Positions 33,706 to 42,815 of a DNA stretch of 64,000 nucleotides are shown piece by piece. Each line of letters starts with the position of its first letter. The first letter of the stretch is position 1. The notes beneath the pieces are model-generated. The model had not been told where the DNA came from. It was given only the letters and a program-made list of their open reading frames with translations, and made no database searches. The DNA comes from DASZHJ01 sp035517495. GTDB taxonomy: Bacteria > Pseudomonadota > Alphaproteobacteria > ATCC43930 > CGMCC-115725. Both the position numbers and the translations under genes were made by a program. The stretch spans positions 124,001 to 188,000 of the forward strand of contig DATIYT010000104.1 of NCBI GenBank assembly GCA_035517495.1, in the 5' to 3' direction.

Positions 33706-34914
33706 ATGAACCCGACGCTCTTCAACCAAGGCCGCGATCCCCGGCTCGATTTCTTCCGGGGGAGCGCGATGTTCATCATTTTCATCGCGCATTGCCGCGG
33801 CAATTTCCTTTGGGACTACATTCCCGCGCGCTACGGCATCAGCGATGCCGCCGACATGTTCGTTTTCCTGTCGGGCATGGCGGCATCCATCGCCTTTGGC
33901 GGCACTTTCGTGCGCCAGGGCATGTTGATGGGAACCGCGCGGATACTCCATCGCTGCTGGCAGCTCATGGTGGGCCATCTCGGCGTGTTCTTCACCTGCG
34001 CCATGCTGGCGGTGGCGGGCACCTGGTGCTTCCCCGATACCAACTACGTCGAGATAGCGCAGTTGCAGCGGTTCTTCATGGATACGCCGCATGCGCTAGT
34101 CGGCATATTCACCCTCACCTACGTGCCGCACTATTTCGACATTTTACCGGTCTACATCGTGGTGCTGGCGATGGTGCCAATCGCGATGATGCTGGCGCGG
34201 CTTCATCCGCTGGCGGTGCCGGCCGCCTCGGTCGCGCTCTACGCCGTTGCGGTTTCGCTCGATCTTAACTTTCCGGCCAATGCAGACGACCAGCCGGTCT
34301 GGTACTTCAATCCGCTGGCATGGCAGCTCATCTTCTTCACCGGATTCACCTTGGGCAGGGGCTGGATAAGGGTGCCCTGGGATTCACGGTTGCTGCTCTG
34401 GAGCAGCATCGTTGTGTTGGTGCTGGGGCTTGCGATCTCGCTGCCCGCGGTGTTCACGCGCATCCCCGCGATCGATGCGCTCCGTCTCTGGATCGGCGAC
34501 CGTACCGACAAGACCAATCTCGACCTGTTGCAATATCTGCATTTCCTTGCGTCGGCCTACGTGGCGGTGGCGATCCTGAAGGGGCGCGAGCAGGTGTTGC
34601 TGTCGCCGGCCCTGCGCCCCTTCGTCAAGTGCGGGCAGCAGGCCTTGGCGATTTTCCTCACGGGCACGGTGCTGTCGCTGTTGGGCGGCATGGCTTTCGA
34701 CCAGGCCGGAGACGGCGTGGCGATGCAGATCGCGGTCAACGTGGTCTGCTTTGGGGCGATGTTCGCGGTCGGCTATGGGGTTGCGTGGGTGAAGTCGACG
34801 CCCTGGAAGCGTCCGGCGGCGCCGGTCGCCGTCATGGTCGCGAATGCGCCACAGCGCGCGAGTGAACCCGGCACGTCGCGACCCTTGACCTCGGTTCGCA
34901 AGGCGGCGTCGTGA
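33706..34914 (+). CDS. OpgC-family membrane protein (osmoregulated glucan succinyltransferase-like)
   Basis: The 402-residue integral membrane protein has ~10 hydrophobic segments. Its start (GRDPRLDFFRGSAMFIIFIAH) and FVFLSGMAAS are characteristic of OpgC_C domains, acyltransferase-3-like proteins that succinylate periplasmic beta-glucans. OpgC proteins use succinyl-CoA in the cytoplasmic membrane. No opgGH genes are in the window, so the acceptor is uncertain. The gene overlaps the next by 4 bases (GTGA), which suggests that the esterase product acts together with it. Confidence 0.88.
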   Translation: MNPTLFNQGRDPRLDFFRGSAMFIIFIAHCRGNFLWDYIPARYGISDAADMFVFLSGMAASIAFGGTFVRQGMLMGTARILHRCWQLMVGHLGVFFTCAMLAVAGTWCFPDTNYVEIAQLQRFFMDTPHALVGIFTLTYVPHYFDILPVYIVVLAMVPIAMMLARLHPLAVPAASVALYAVAVSLDLNFPANADDQPVWYFNPLAWQLIFFTGFTLGRGWIRVPWDSRLLLWSSIVVLVLGLAISLPAVFTRIPAIDALRLWIGDRTDKTNLDLLQYLHFLASAYVAVAILKGREQVLLSPALRPFVKCGQQALAIFLTGTVLSLLGGMAFDQAGDGVAMQIAVNVVCFGAMFAVGYGVAWVKSTPWKRPAAPVAVMVANAPQRASEPGTSRPLTSVRKAAS

Positions 34915-35867
34915 AGTATTGGCGCGCCGCCGGCCGCGCCCCGCGCATCGGATCGGCGGCGATCGCGGTCCTGGCGTTGCTCTGCAGCGCCTCGGCAAAG
35001 GCCGACGATCCCGAGGGCTATCAGCGCGAAGCGCTGCCCTGGGGGAGCGTCGAGCGCAGCTTTCTGACGCACGTGCCGCCGGGAACCGACGGCACGGAGC
35101 GGCTGCCGCTCGTGATCATGCTGCATGGAGCCGGCGGGAGCGCCGCGGCCTTCGCCCGCGAAACCGCGATCGCGCCCGCCGCCGACACGGAGCACATGCT
35201 GGTGGTGGTTCCCGACGGCACCGGAGATACGGCAGACCGGCTGAGCTGGAATGCGCATTTCTGTTGCGGCGTTTCCATAACGCGGAACATCGATGACATC
35301 GGCTTTATCGGCGCGGTGATCGATCGGGTCGCCGCGGAGCGGGCGATCGACCGAGCGCGCATTTACGCCGCCGGCATGTCGAATGGAGCGATGCTCGCCT
35401 ACCAGATCGCCGCGGCGCATCCGCAATGGCTTGCCGCCCTGGCGGCGGTGTCGGGGACGATCGGCGGCACCGATCGCGACGGCAATCCCTTCGTGATCGC
35501 CAAGCCCGACATGCCGGTCTCGGTGCTCATCATGCACGGCCGGCAGGATCCCTATGTCCTGTTCGAGGGTGGCAATTCGTCGCTGGTTCGCTTCCCCAAG
35601 CGCACCAACATGGCGGTCGCCGATGCGCTCGCCTTCTGGTCCGATGTCGATGGCTGCGACCCCGTCCCGGTCGACTCGGAACCGGTTCCGCGGACGCTTC
35701 GGCGCCTGGCCTATCATGGTTGTCGCGGCGGCAGCGAGGTCATGCTCTGGGAGATCGAGCGCGGTCAACATGAATGGCCGGCAACTGACTTTCCGGCCCC
35801 CGGCGGCGGCACCCGTTCGCCCGCCGCCGAGATCCTCGCCTTCTTCGCGGAACACGCGCGGGAGTAG
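34911..35867 (+). CDS. Secreted LpqC / PHB-depolymerase-like esterase
   Basis: The 318-residue alpha/beta hydrolase has a signal peptide (about residues 1-31, AAIAVLALLCSASAKA). The nucleophile elbow is YAAGMSNGAML (Ser ~152), with the oxyanion segment VIMLHGAGGSA upstream, and likely Asp and His in HGRQDPYVLF and RGQHEWP. The family includes polyhydroxybutyrate depolymerases and feruloyl esterases. It starts with GTG overlapping the opgC-like stop (GTGA). A periplasmic or extracellular ester bond is the expected substrate. Confidence 0.88.
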   Translation: MKYWRAAGRAPRIGSAAIAVLALLCSASAKADDPEGYQREALPWGSVERSFLTHVPPGTDGTERLPLVIMLHGAGGSAAAFARETAIAPAADTEHMLVVVPDGTGDTADRLSWNAHFCCGVSITRNIDDIGFIGAVIDRVAAERAIDRARIYAAGMSNGAMLAYQIAAAHPQWLAALAAVSGTIGGTDRDGNPFVIAKPDMPVSVLIMHGRQDPYVLFEGGNSSLVRFPKRTNMAVADALAFWSDVDGCDPVPVDSEPVPRTLRRLAYHGCRGGSEVMLWEIERGQHEWPATDFPAPGGGTRSPAAEILAFFAEHARE

Positions 35868-35871
35868 CGCC

Positions 35872-37257
35872 ATGCAGCACGACGCGCGAGGATTACCGCT
35901 GACAGCCGCCACTTCCGAAGCCGCCGCATGCTTCGACGCGACGATCGCCGCCTATTGCGGGCTGCGCAAGGACACCGGCGATTGCCTCAAGCATACTTTG
36001 GTCGCCGATCCGCAATTCGTCATGGCGCATTTGCTGCGCGGCTATTTCATGATGCTGTTCGGCAAACGCGAGAATGTGCCGCGCGCCAAGGCCGCGCTCT
36101 CCGATGCCGACGCGGCGATCGAGGCTTTAGGCGCCACTGATCGAGAACGCCTGCACCGCGCCGCCCTCGATGCCTGGATCGCGGGGCATCTCGATCGGGC
36201 GGTTGCCCATTGGGAAGCAGTCCTGCTCCACCATCCCCGCGATTTGCTGGCGCTCAAGCTCGCGCAATACGGCACGTTCTACCAGGGTGACAGCGTTGGC
36301 ATGCGCGCCTCCACCGCCCGCGTACTGCACGCTTGGGACGAGACCGTGCCGGGCTTTGGGTTCGTACTGGGATGCCATGCCTTCGGGCTCGAGGAGTCCG
36401 GCGACTATGCAGCGGCGGAGCGTGCGGGGCGCCGCGCGATCGAGATCAACCGCGCCGATGTGTGGGCCGCGCACGCCGTCGCCCATGTGCTGGAGATGCA
36501 GAATCGCACCCGCGAGGGCATCGCTTGGGTCGGCGGGCTCGACCGCGAGTGGGACGAGACCAACAACTTCGTCTTTCACATCCGCTGGCATCGCTGCCTC
36601 TTCCATCTCGAGCGCGAAGACTATGGCCGGGTGCTCGATCTCTACGACCGCGAAGTGCGCGCCGAGCCAACCGACGAATACCTCGACATCACCAATGCGG
36701 TGGCGCTGCTCTGGCGGCTGGAGCACGCCGGGGTCGATGTGGGTGGGCGCTGGGCCGAGCTCCGCGAGCGGGCACGGGTGCGCCTCGACGATCATTTGCT
36801 GGTATTCGCCGATGTTCACTACGCGATGGCGCTCGCGACCGCCGACGAGAGCGGCATGCAGACATGGCTCAAGTCCTCCACCGAATTCGCCCGGCAGCGA
36901 GGCATGCTCGAAGCCGATGTCATGGCCGAGTCCGGCCTTGCGCTCGGCGAGGCGGCGCTCGCGCACCGCCGCGGCGACCATGGACGCGTGATCGAGCTGC
37001 TCTATCCACGCCGCGATTCCATCCGCCGCCTCGGCGGCAGCCATGCCCAGCGCGATCTCTACGAGCAGATGTTGATCGATTCCGCAATTCGATCGAGGCA
37101 GAACCCTCTCGCGCGGGCGCTGCTTTCAGAGCGGCTGACCCTCCGTCCCGACAATCTCTGGGGTTGGCGCCAGCTTGCGGCGCTTGCTCGTGCCACCGGC
37201 GATCGATCAGCGCTGGCGCAAGCGGAAGCGGCGGCCGGGCGCATTCTCGCGAATTGA
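35872..37257 (+). CDS. Tetratricopeptide-repeat protein, TTC38-like
   Basis: The protein has 461 residues, nearly all helical, from ATG 35872, 4 bases after the esterase stop. It resembles the TTC38 family rather than a plain TPR scaffold: HTLVADPQFVMAHLLRGYF, DVWAAHAVAHVLEMQNRTREG and FHIRWHRCLFHLE are recognisable blocks. The conserved His-rich segments (AHAVAH, HIRWHR) recall a possible metal or ligand site, but no activity is established. There is no signal peptide, so it should be cytoplasmic. It sits in the rightward OpgC run. Confidence 0.82.
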   Translation: MQHDARGLPLTAATSEAAACFDATIAAYCGLRKDTGDCLKHTLVADPQFVMAHLLRGYFMMLFGKRENVPRAKAALSDADAAIEALGATDRERLHRAALDAWIAGHLDRAVAHWEAVLLHHPRDLLALKLAQYGTFYQGDSVGMRASTARVLHAWDETVPGFGFVLGCHAFGLEESGDYAAAERAGRRAIEINRADVWAAHAVAHVLEMQNRTREGIAWVGGLDREWDETNNFVFHIRWHRCLFHLEREDYGRVLDLYDREVRAEPTDEYLDITNAVALLWRLEHAGVDVGGRWAELRERARVRLDDHLLVFADVHYAMALATADESGMQTWLKSSTEFARQRGMLEADVMAESGLALGEAALAHRRGDHGRVIELLYPRRDSIRRLGGSHAQRDLYEQMLIDSAIRSRQNPLARALLSERLTLRPDNLWGWRQLAALARATGDRSALAQAEAAAGRILAN

Positions 37258-37352
37258 CGACCGGCTAGCCCTCCTGGCATTGGCTCGCTAGGCTGTCCCC
37301 GGCGTCTCGCGAAGAAGCGGGATTGGAATACTCGCGGGGTGAAACAACGCCG

Positions 37353-37886
37353 ATGAACAGGGGAATCAGGCGCATCGTCACAACCCGTGACCGCGACGGC
37401 AAGGCCGTGGTGCTGTTCGACGGCGATGCGCCCAACGTGAAGGTGCGGAAGGTCGGCGGATTCGTCTCGACTTTGATGTGGGTGCTGGACGCGCTGCCGG
37501 CGCGGCACTCCGCCGAGAAAGACTTGGCGGACGTGACCATCGGAACGGCGCCACCGCCCAACGGCGCGGTCTTCCGCATCGTCGATTTCCCACCGGTCAA
37601 GGGCGAGCTCGACGCCGAAGCGCATCGTCGCATGACCGAGGAGATGGGCCTCGCTCACCGGCATCACGCGGGTCCACCTCCGCGTCACCCCTTCATGCAT
37701 CGAACCAAAAGCGTCGATTTCGGCATCGTGCTCTCGGGCGAGATCGACATGCTGCTGGATGAGTCCAAAGTGCATGTGAAAGCCGGCGACGTCGTCATTC
37801 AGCAGGGCACCAACCACGCTTGGGTCAATCGCGGCAGTGAGATCTGCCGCATCGCCTTCATCCTGATCGACGCGCGGGAAGATTGA
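37353..37886 (+). CDS. Cupin-domain protein
   Basis: The 177-residue single-cupin protein has its fold in the C-terminal half: HRTKSVDFGIVLSGEIDMLL (~112-131) and VKAGDVVIQQGTNHAWVNRG (~140-159). Likely metal ligands are the His in MHRTKSVD, the Glu of GEID and the terminal His of TNHAW. ATG 37353 is chosen over 37323. It lies between the TPR gene and an LLM gene (10 bases to the latter). Cupins beside flavin monooxygenases are often small dioxygenases or binding proteins, but the substrate is unknown here. Confidence 0.85.
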   Translation: MNRGIRRIVTTRDRDGKAVVLFDGDAPNVKVRKVGGFVSTLMWVLDALPARHSAEKDLADVTIGTAPPPNGAVFRIVDFPPVKGELDAEAHRRMTEEMGLAHRHHAGPPPRHPFMHRTKSVDFGIVLSGEIDMLLDESKVHVKAGDVVIQQGTNHAWVNRGSEICRIAFILIDARED

Positions 37887-37895
37887 GGCACAGCC

Positions 37896-38912
37896 GTGAA
37901 ATTCGGCGTCTTTGATCACATGGATCGAGCCCTTGTGCCGCTCGGCCGGCAATACGAAGAGCGGCTCCAACTTATCGCCGCCTATGACGCGGCGGGGTTC
38001 CACGCCTATCACTTGGCCGAGCATCATGCGACGCCGCTGGGTATGTCGCCCTCACCCAGCGTGTTCTTGGCGGCGGTGGCGCAGCGCACCAAGCGGCTGC
38101 GTTTCGGACCGCTGGTCTATACGCTTTCGCTGCACCACCCGCTGCGCATCATCGAGGAGGTCTGCATGCTCGATCAGATGAGCGGCGGGCGCTTCGAACT
38201 GGGCGTGGGCCGGGGCATCTCGCCGCACGAGGTTCGCTTTTTCGGAGTCGAGCCGGCCGAGGCGCCGGAGATCTATCGCGAGGCCTATGCGGTCATCGTG
38301 CAGGGCCTGACCGAGCGCCGGGTCGATTTCGCCGGCAAGCATTTCACCTTCCACGACGTCCCGATCGTGATGGAGCCGGTGCAGAAGCCGCACCCGCCGC
38401 TCTGGTACGGCGTCGCTCGGCCGGAGCTGGTGGATTGGCCCGCGCGCAACCGCTTCAACATCATCACCAACACCACGGCCCGGATGGCGCGCGACATCAC
38501 CGACCGCTACCACCGGGAATACGCGGCCGCCGGCAACGATCCAGGTGTGACGCCGCTCTTGGGCATGGGCCGTTACGTTATCGTCGCCGAGAACGACAGC
38601 GATGCATACGAGATCGCGCGCCGCGCCTATCGGCGCTGGTACGAGAGCTTCATCCTGCTCTGGGACAAGCACGGGGGTCATCCGCCCTTCGCGAACTACC
38701 CGCCCACCTATGAGGAAGTCGCCGAGAATGGCTACGGCTTCGCGGGCTCGCCCGCGACGGTGCGCGATGCGCTCCTCAGACAAGTCCAAGAGGCCGGGAT
38801 CAACTACCTCGTCTGCCGCTTCGCCTTCGGCGACCTCTCACTCAAGGAATCGATGCGCTCGCTCAATCTTTTCACGCGCGAGGTCATGCCGGCGCTGGCG
38901 TGGTTGGGCTAA
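37896..38912 (+). CDS. LLM-class flavin-dependent oxidoreductase
   Basis: The 338-residue luciferase-like monooxygenase is third of four in the window. Blocks are AAGFHAYHLAEHHAT, TKRLRFGPLVYT, HHPLRIIEEVCMLDQMSGG, RFELGVGRGISPHE and KPHPPLWYGVA. GTG 37896 with GAGG upstream starts 9 bases after the cupin stop. Its last 4 bases overlap the stop of the convergent amidohydrolase. It presumably acts with the cupin. Confidence 0.92.
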   Translation: MKFGVFDHMDRALVPLGRQYEERLQLIAAYDAAGFHAYHLAEHHATPLGMSPSPSVFLAAVAQRTKRLRFGPLVYTLSLHHPLRIIEEVCMLDQMSGGRFELGVGRGISPHEVRFFGVEPAEAPEIYREAYAVIVQGLTERRVDFAGKHFTFHDVPIVMEPVQKPHPPLWYGVARPELVDWPARNRFNIITNTTARMARDITDRYHREYAAAGNDPGVTPLLGMGRYVIVAENDSDAYEIARRAYRRWYESFILLWDKHGGHPPFANYPPTYEEVAENGYGFAGSPATVRDALLRQVQEAGINYLVCRFAFGDLSLKESMRSLNLFTREVMPALAWLG

Positions 38913-40348
38913 CCCTCCCGCACGCCCAGGCTCAGCGGGAATACCTGCTCAGCGGAGCGCTGAGCATAGTCGCCGGCTGACACCCCCTTGAGAGCGTCGC
39001 GCTGGCCGCGGTTCAGCACCTCGGCGGCGGTGGCGAGATCGATGGTCTTGACCACGCCGCCTTCGACCACGTGTTTTCCATCCACGAACACGTCGGTGAT
39101 CGCGCGGTCGAGACCGCTGAACACCAGGCTCTTCAGGGGATCGTGCAGCGGCTGCAGGCTCGGATGGGCGAGATCGATCAGCGACAAATCCGCCTTGGCG
39201 CCGACCGCGAGGCGGCCGATGTCGTCGCGCCGAAGCGCTTTGGCGCCGCCGACGGTCGCGGCCTCCAGCACGTCGGCAAGGCTCGTCGCCTCCACGTTCT
39301 GTGCGCTTACCTTGCAGAGCACGGTTGCCCAGCGCATCTCGTCGATGAAATTGTGCGGGAAGGTGTCGGTGCCGAGGCCAATATTGATGCCGAGGCGGCG
39401 GTACTTTCCAAAATTCTCCAGCAGAATGCCGCGCCGCGCGAAGATGTTGGGGCAATGCGCGACCGAAGCGCCCGACGCGACGAGCCGTTCGAGGTCGCCG
39501 CGATAGGGCCAGCGAATCCAGCTATGCTCGTCGATGAAGATGCAGTGCGCGATGATCGCGCCGTCATAGAGGAAGCCGATATCGGAGAGCCATTGCAGCG
39601 GCGTCATGCCGTGCCGTGACGCCATCTCGCGGAATTCGACCACGCTCTGGGACGCGTGGATCTGCACCGGCGCGTTGCGCGCTTTCGCCGCCTCGGCGGT
39701 CGCGAGCAGCAGCTCGTCGGTGCAGGTATCGACCTGCGCCGGCGCGAACATTCCGAAGAGCCGGCCCGAGGGATGGCGTCCCGCCGCATCGATGACTTCT
39801 AGCGCGGCCACCATGGCATCGCGTCCCGCGCCTTCGTTCCATTCGTACTCGACGCGGTGCCCGTTTCGGGTGAACCAGCGCGCCGAGCGATATGAAGGGG
39901 CGACGCAGGCGCGAATGCCCGTCGAGGCAAGGTCCTCGAGCCAGCCTTTGCGCGCCATGGAATAATCCGTGAAGGTGGTGACGCCGCTCTTCAGCAGTTC
40001 CCCCACCGCGAACAGCATGGCCGCACGCTTTGCCTCGTCGTCGGGCCGCACCAGCAGCATGTACTCATAAAGCGAGCTCATCCCGAGGCGCGGCGAGCCG
40101 CGCTCCTCCATCAGGCCCTTGTTGAACGGCTCGCTCGCGGGATGCGAGTGGATGTTGACGAGGCCCGGCAGCACCATGCGGCCGCGTCCGTCGATCTCGC
40201 GATCGACCGTGCCGCCATAGGAACGGCCGACGAACGCGATGCGGTCGTCGGTGAAGGCGAGGTCGCCATGCCCAAGATATTCGTGCCGCTTGCCGTCGGC
40301 ACTCCGCGCCACGATCCAATCGGCATTCCGGATGAGAGTGGTGGTCAT
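38909..40348 (-). CDS. Amidohydrolase, ATZ/TRZ (chlorohydrolase/guanine deaminase-like) family
   Basis: The 479-residue metal-dependent hydrolase carries the HxH in VNIHSHPAS (~62-70), the His in VQIHASQ, the His in IIAHCIFIDE and the Asp in GLGTDTFPHN, the standard mononuclear amidohydrolase ligands. The C-terminus RLAVGAKADLSLID is also typical of the ATZ/TRZ group. Relatives deaminate or dechlorinate triazines, cytosine, guanine or S-adenosylhomocysteine. ATG 40348 (MTTTLIRNADWIVAR) is preferred over 40378. It is divergent from the aminotransferase gene across 145 bases. Confidence 0.9.
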   Translation of the reverse strand: MTTTLIRNADWIVARSADGKRHEYLGHGDLAFTDDRIAFVGRSYGGTVDREIDGRGRMVLPGLVNIHSHPASEPFNKGLMEERGSPRLGMSSLYEYMLLVRPDDEAKRAAMLFAVGELLKSGVTTFTDYSMARKGWLEDLASTGIRACVAPSYRSARWFTRNGHRVEYEWNEGAGRDAMVAALEVIDAAGRHPSGRLFGMFAPAQVDTCTDELLLATAEAAKARNAPVQIHASQSVVEFREMASRHGMTPLQWLSDIGFLYDGAIIAHCIFIDEHSWIRWPYRGDLERLVASGASVAHCPNIFARRGILLENFGKYRRLGINIGLGTDTFPHNFIDEMRWATVLCKVSAQNVEATSLADVLEAATVGGAKALRRDDIGRLAVGAKADLSLIDLAHPSLQPLHDPLKSLVFSGLDRAITDVFVDGKHVVEGGVVKTIDLATAAEVLNRGQRDALKGVSAGDYAQRSAEQVFPLSLGVREG

Positions 40349-40493
40349 TCTGATGCCCCTGAGCTGATGCCGCGCCATCGTGCCCTAATTGAGGCGCGGG
40401 TGCAGCATTGTTGCGGTGACAATACTTGAGTTGCCAAAACCCCCGCCGGCACCGTAATTGATTGTTCGCCGATTCTCAGCAAGAGGATTTCCA

Positions 40494-41660
40494 ATGTCGA
40501 CGACACCGGTGCTGGGCGCCGCAGTTCGCCATGAGTGGGGGCTCGATTGGAGCTATCTCACGGTCAACCACGGTGCCTACGGCGCGCCACCGAAGGCAGT
40601 TATCGCGGCACAAAATGAGTGGCGGCGGCAACTGGAATCGCAGCCGGGCCGCTTCATAAACGATGTGCTGCCCGGGGCGCTGCGACGCGTGGCGGCGCGG
40701 CTCGGCGAATTCCTGGGCGCCGAGGGCGAGGACATTGCCTTCGTCGAGAATGCGACGACCGGCTGCAACGCGGTGCTGCGCTCGATCCGCTTCCGGCCGG
40801 GCGACGAGATCGTCACGCTGTCGCACGGCTACGGCGCCGTGCGCAACACCGTGCGCTATGTGTGCGAACGTACCGGTGCCACGATGGTGGACGCGGTGGT
40901 GCCGTTTCCGGGACCCGATGCCGCGTCTCTGCTCGCCAATCTGCTGCGCGCGCTGACGCCACGCACGCGCCTCGCCGTGCTCGACCACATTACGTCCTCG
41001 AGTGCGATGTTGCTGCCGATCAAGGACATGATCGATGGCTGCCATGCCGCCGGAGTTTCGGTCTTGGTCGATGGCGCGCACGCGCCCGCGCAAATCTCGC
41101 TCGATCTGCGCGCGCTCGATGCCGACTGGTACGTGGGCAATTGCCACAAATGGCTGATGGCGCCGCAGGGCGCGGCTTTCCTGTGGGCGCGGCCGGACCG
41201 GCAAGAGGATCTGCATCCCGTGACGATCTCGCATGGCTTCCGCAAAGGTTATCTGACGGAATTCGACTGGACCGGCACGCGCGATTCCAGCGCCTTTCTC
41301 GCGGTCGAGACGGCGATCGATTTCCATCACCGCTTGGGCGGAGCCAAGCTGCGCGAGCGGAACGTGGCGCTGGCGGCCGAGGGAACCGACTTGCTGGTGC
41401 GGCGCTTGGGAACGGAGAGCGGCGGAAGCGCCGCGTTCTTTGGCAGCATGGGAATGATCCGGTTGCCGATCGGCGGTGAACACAGTCCCGAACGGGCGGT
41501 GGTGCTGCGTAAATTGCTGCGGAAGCTCGGAACCGACGCGCCGATCTTCGCTCATGAGAGCGGGCTTTGGCTGCGCATATCGGCACAAGCTTACAACGAG
41601 CTCGGCGACTATGAGAAGCTCGCGGGCCTGATGGAGCGCGCGATCCAGCAGCCGTTCTAG
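40494..41660 (+). CDS. Class V aminotransferase (isopenicillin N epimerase/cysteine desulfurase-like)
   Basis: The 388-residue PLP enzyme has the Schiff-base Lys in GNCHKWLMAPQG (~220), the cofactor Asp-His region VLVDGAHAPAQ (~194) and FVENATTGCNAVLR near residue 83. It resembles isopenicillin N epimerase and ergothioneine EgtE-like lyases more than NifS, since no catalytic Cys loop is evident. ATG 40494 follows AAGAGG. No ergothioneine genes are nearby. It is flanked by divergent and convergent genes, so it is probably monocistronic. Confidence 0.87.
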   Translation: MSTTPVLGAAVRHEWGLDWSYLTVNHGAYGAPPKAVIAAQNEWRRQLESQPGRFINDVLPGALRRVAARLGEFLGAEGEDIAFVENATTGCNAVLRSIRFRPGDEIVTLSHGYGAVRNTVRYVCERTGATMVDAVVPFPGPDAASLLANLLRALTPRTRLAVLDHITSSSAMLLPIKDMIDGCHAAGVSVLVDGAHAPAQISLDLRALDADWYVGNCHKWLMAPQGAAFLWARPDRQEDLHPVTISHGFRKGYLTEFDWTGTRDSSAFLAVETAIDFHHRLGGAKLRERNVALAAEGTDLLVRRLGTESGGSAAFFGSMGMIRLPIGGEHSPERAVVLRKLLRKLGTDAPIFAHESGLWLRISAQAYNELGDYEKLAGLMERAIQQPF

Positions 41661-41667
41661 GCGCCGC

Positions 41668-42717
41668 TTACATCAGGAACACGCCCTTGCCGGTCGTTTG
41701 CGTGTCGAAGAGCCGATAGGCTTCTTCGGCCTGCTCGAGGCGCCAACGATGGGTGAAGAGCTTGTCGACCGGTATTTTCCGCTCCGCCACGAAATCCGCG
41801 CAATCCGCCTGGCCGTTGCACGAGAAGGTCCAGGAACCGATCAATGTGAGTTGTTTGCGCAGCAGGTCTGGGCTCACGTCGAGCGTGACACTGTCGCCCT
41901 CGCCCACGAAGCAAACCGTTCCCCAGGTGCGCGCACTGCGCACGGCTGCCTGGCGCGCGACCGGCGAGCCCGTGGTGTCGAGCGTCAGATGCGCGCCGAT
42001 GCCGTGCGTCAGCTCCTTGACCGCGCCGACGGGATCGTTGCTGCGGGGATCGACGGTGGCAGCGGCGCCGAATTCCTCGGCGCGCGCGAGGCGCTCGGGA
42101 CTGATGTCGAGCGCGATCACTCGCGCGCCCATGGCGGCAGCAAGCTGCGTCGCCGAGAGGCCGACCGGGCCTTGGCCGAAGATCGCGACGGTGTCGCGCC
42201 CCGAGAGCTTCATGCGGCGAAGTGCGCCATAGGCGGTGCCGGTGCCGCAGGAGATCGCAGCGCCGGTCTCAAAGCTGAGCGCGTCGGGCAGCGGCACGAG
42301 GGTGCTCGCGGGAACTTTCATCAGAGGCGCGTGTGCGCCATGGCCGGTCGCGCCATAGACGACGATCCCCGCGCGGCAGAGCTGCGCCCAACCGGCGCGG
42401 CAGTGCTCGCAGACGCCGCATCCCTTGTAGTGATGCACCATCACGCGCGCGCCCAATGGCGCTTGCGCCGGCGCGACGCCAGGCCCGACCGCCGCGACGA
42501 CGCCGCAGGGTTCATGTCCCGCGATCACCGGGCCTTCGAGCTTGCCGAGCCCGAGCGCCTGCGCGCCGCCGGTCTTGGACGCGCGATAGAATTTGAGATC
42601 GGACCCGCACATCCCCGAGGCCTTGATCTCGAGGACGACCTCGCCCGGACCCGGCGTCGGATCAGGAAAATCTACGAATTCGACGCGCCGTTCGCCTGGA
42701 AATACCACCGCCTTCAT
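41668..42717 (-). CDS. Zinc-dependent medium-chain alcohol dehydrogenase family protein
   Basis: The 349-residue MDR protein has the catalytic zinc ligands Cys in GMCGSDL (~38) and the His-Glu of AGHEPCG (~69). The structural zinc site is GCGVCEHCRAGWAQLC (~98-113) and the Rossmann motif is FGQGPVGLSATQLAA (~180). Relatives include threonine 3-dehydrogenase and sorbitol dehydrogenases. GGGAGGG precedes ATG 42717. It converges with the aminotransferase gene, 7 bases between stops. The substrate is unknown. Confidence 0.92.
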   Translation of the reverse strand: MKAVVFPGERRVEFVDFPDPTPGPGEVVLEIKASGMCGSDLKFYRASKTGGAQALGLGKLEGPVIAGHEPCGVVAAVGPGVAPAQAPLGARVMVHHYKGCGVCEHCRAGWAQLCRAGIVVYGATGHGAHAPLMKVPASTLVPLPDALSFETGAAISCGTGTAYGALRRMKLSGRDTVAIFGQGPVGLSATQLAAAMGARVIALDISPERLARAEEFGAAATVDPRSNDPVGAVKELTHGIGAHLTLDTTGSPVARQAAVRSARTWGTVCFVGEGDSVTLDVSPDLLRKQLTLIGSWTFSCNGQADCADFVAERKIPVDKLFTHRWRLEQAEEAYRLFDTQTTGKGVFLM

Positions 42718-42815
42718 CGCACCCTCCCGCCGACGTTTCGGCCGCGGTTGCTCGTTGCAATCGGAGCGATGAGGTTACAGAACTTGGGAGCGCGGCAAAA
42801 GCGGTCGCCTACGCA

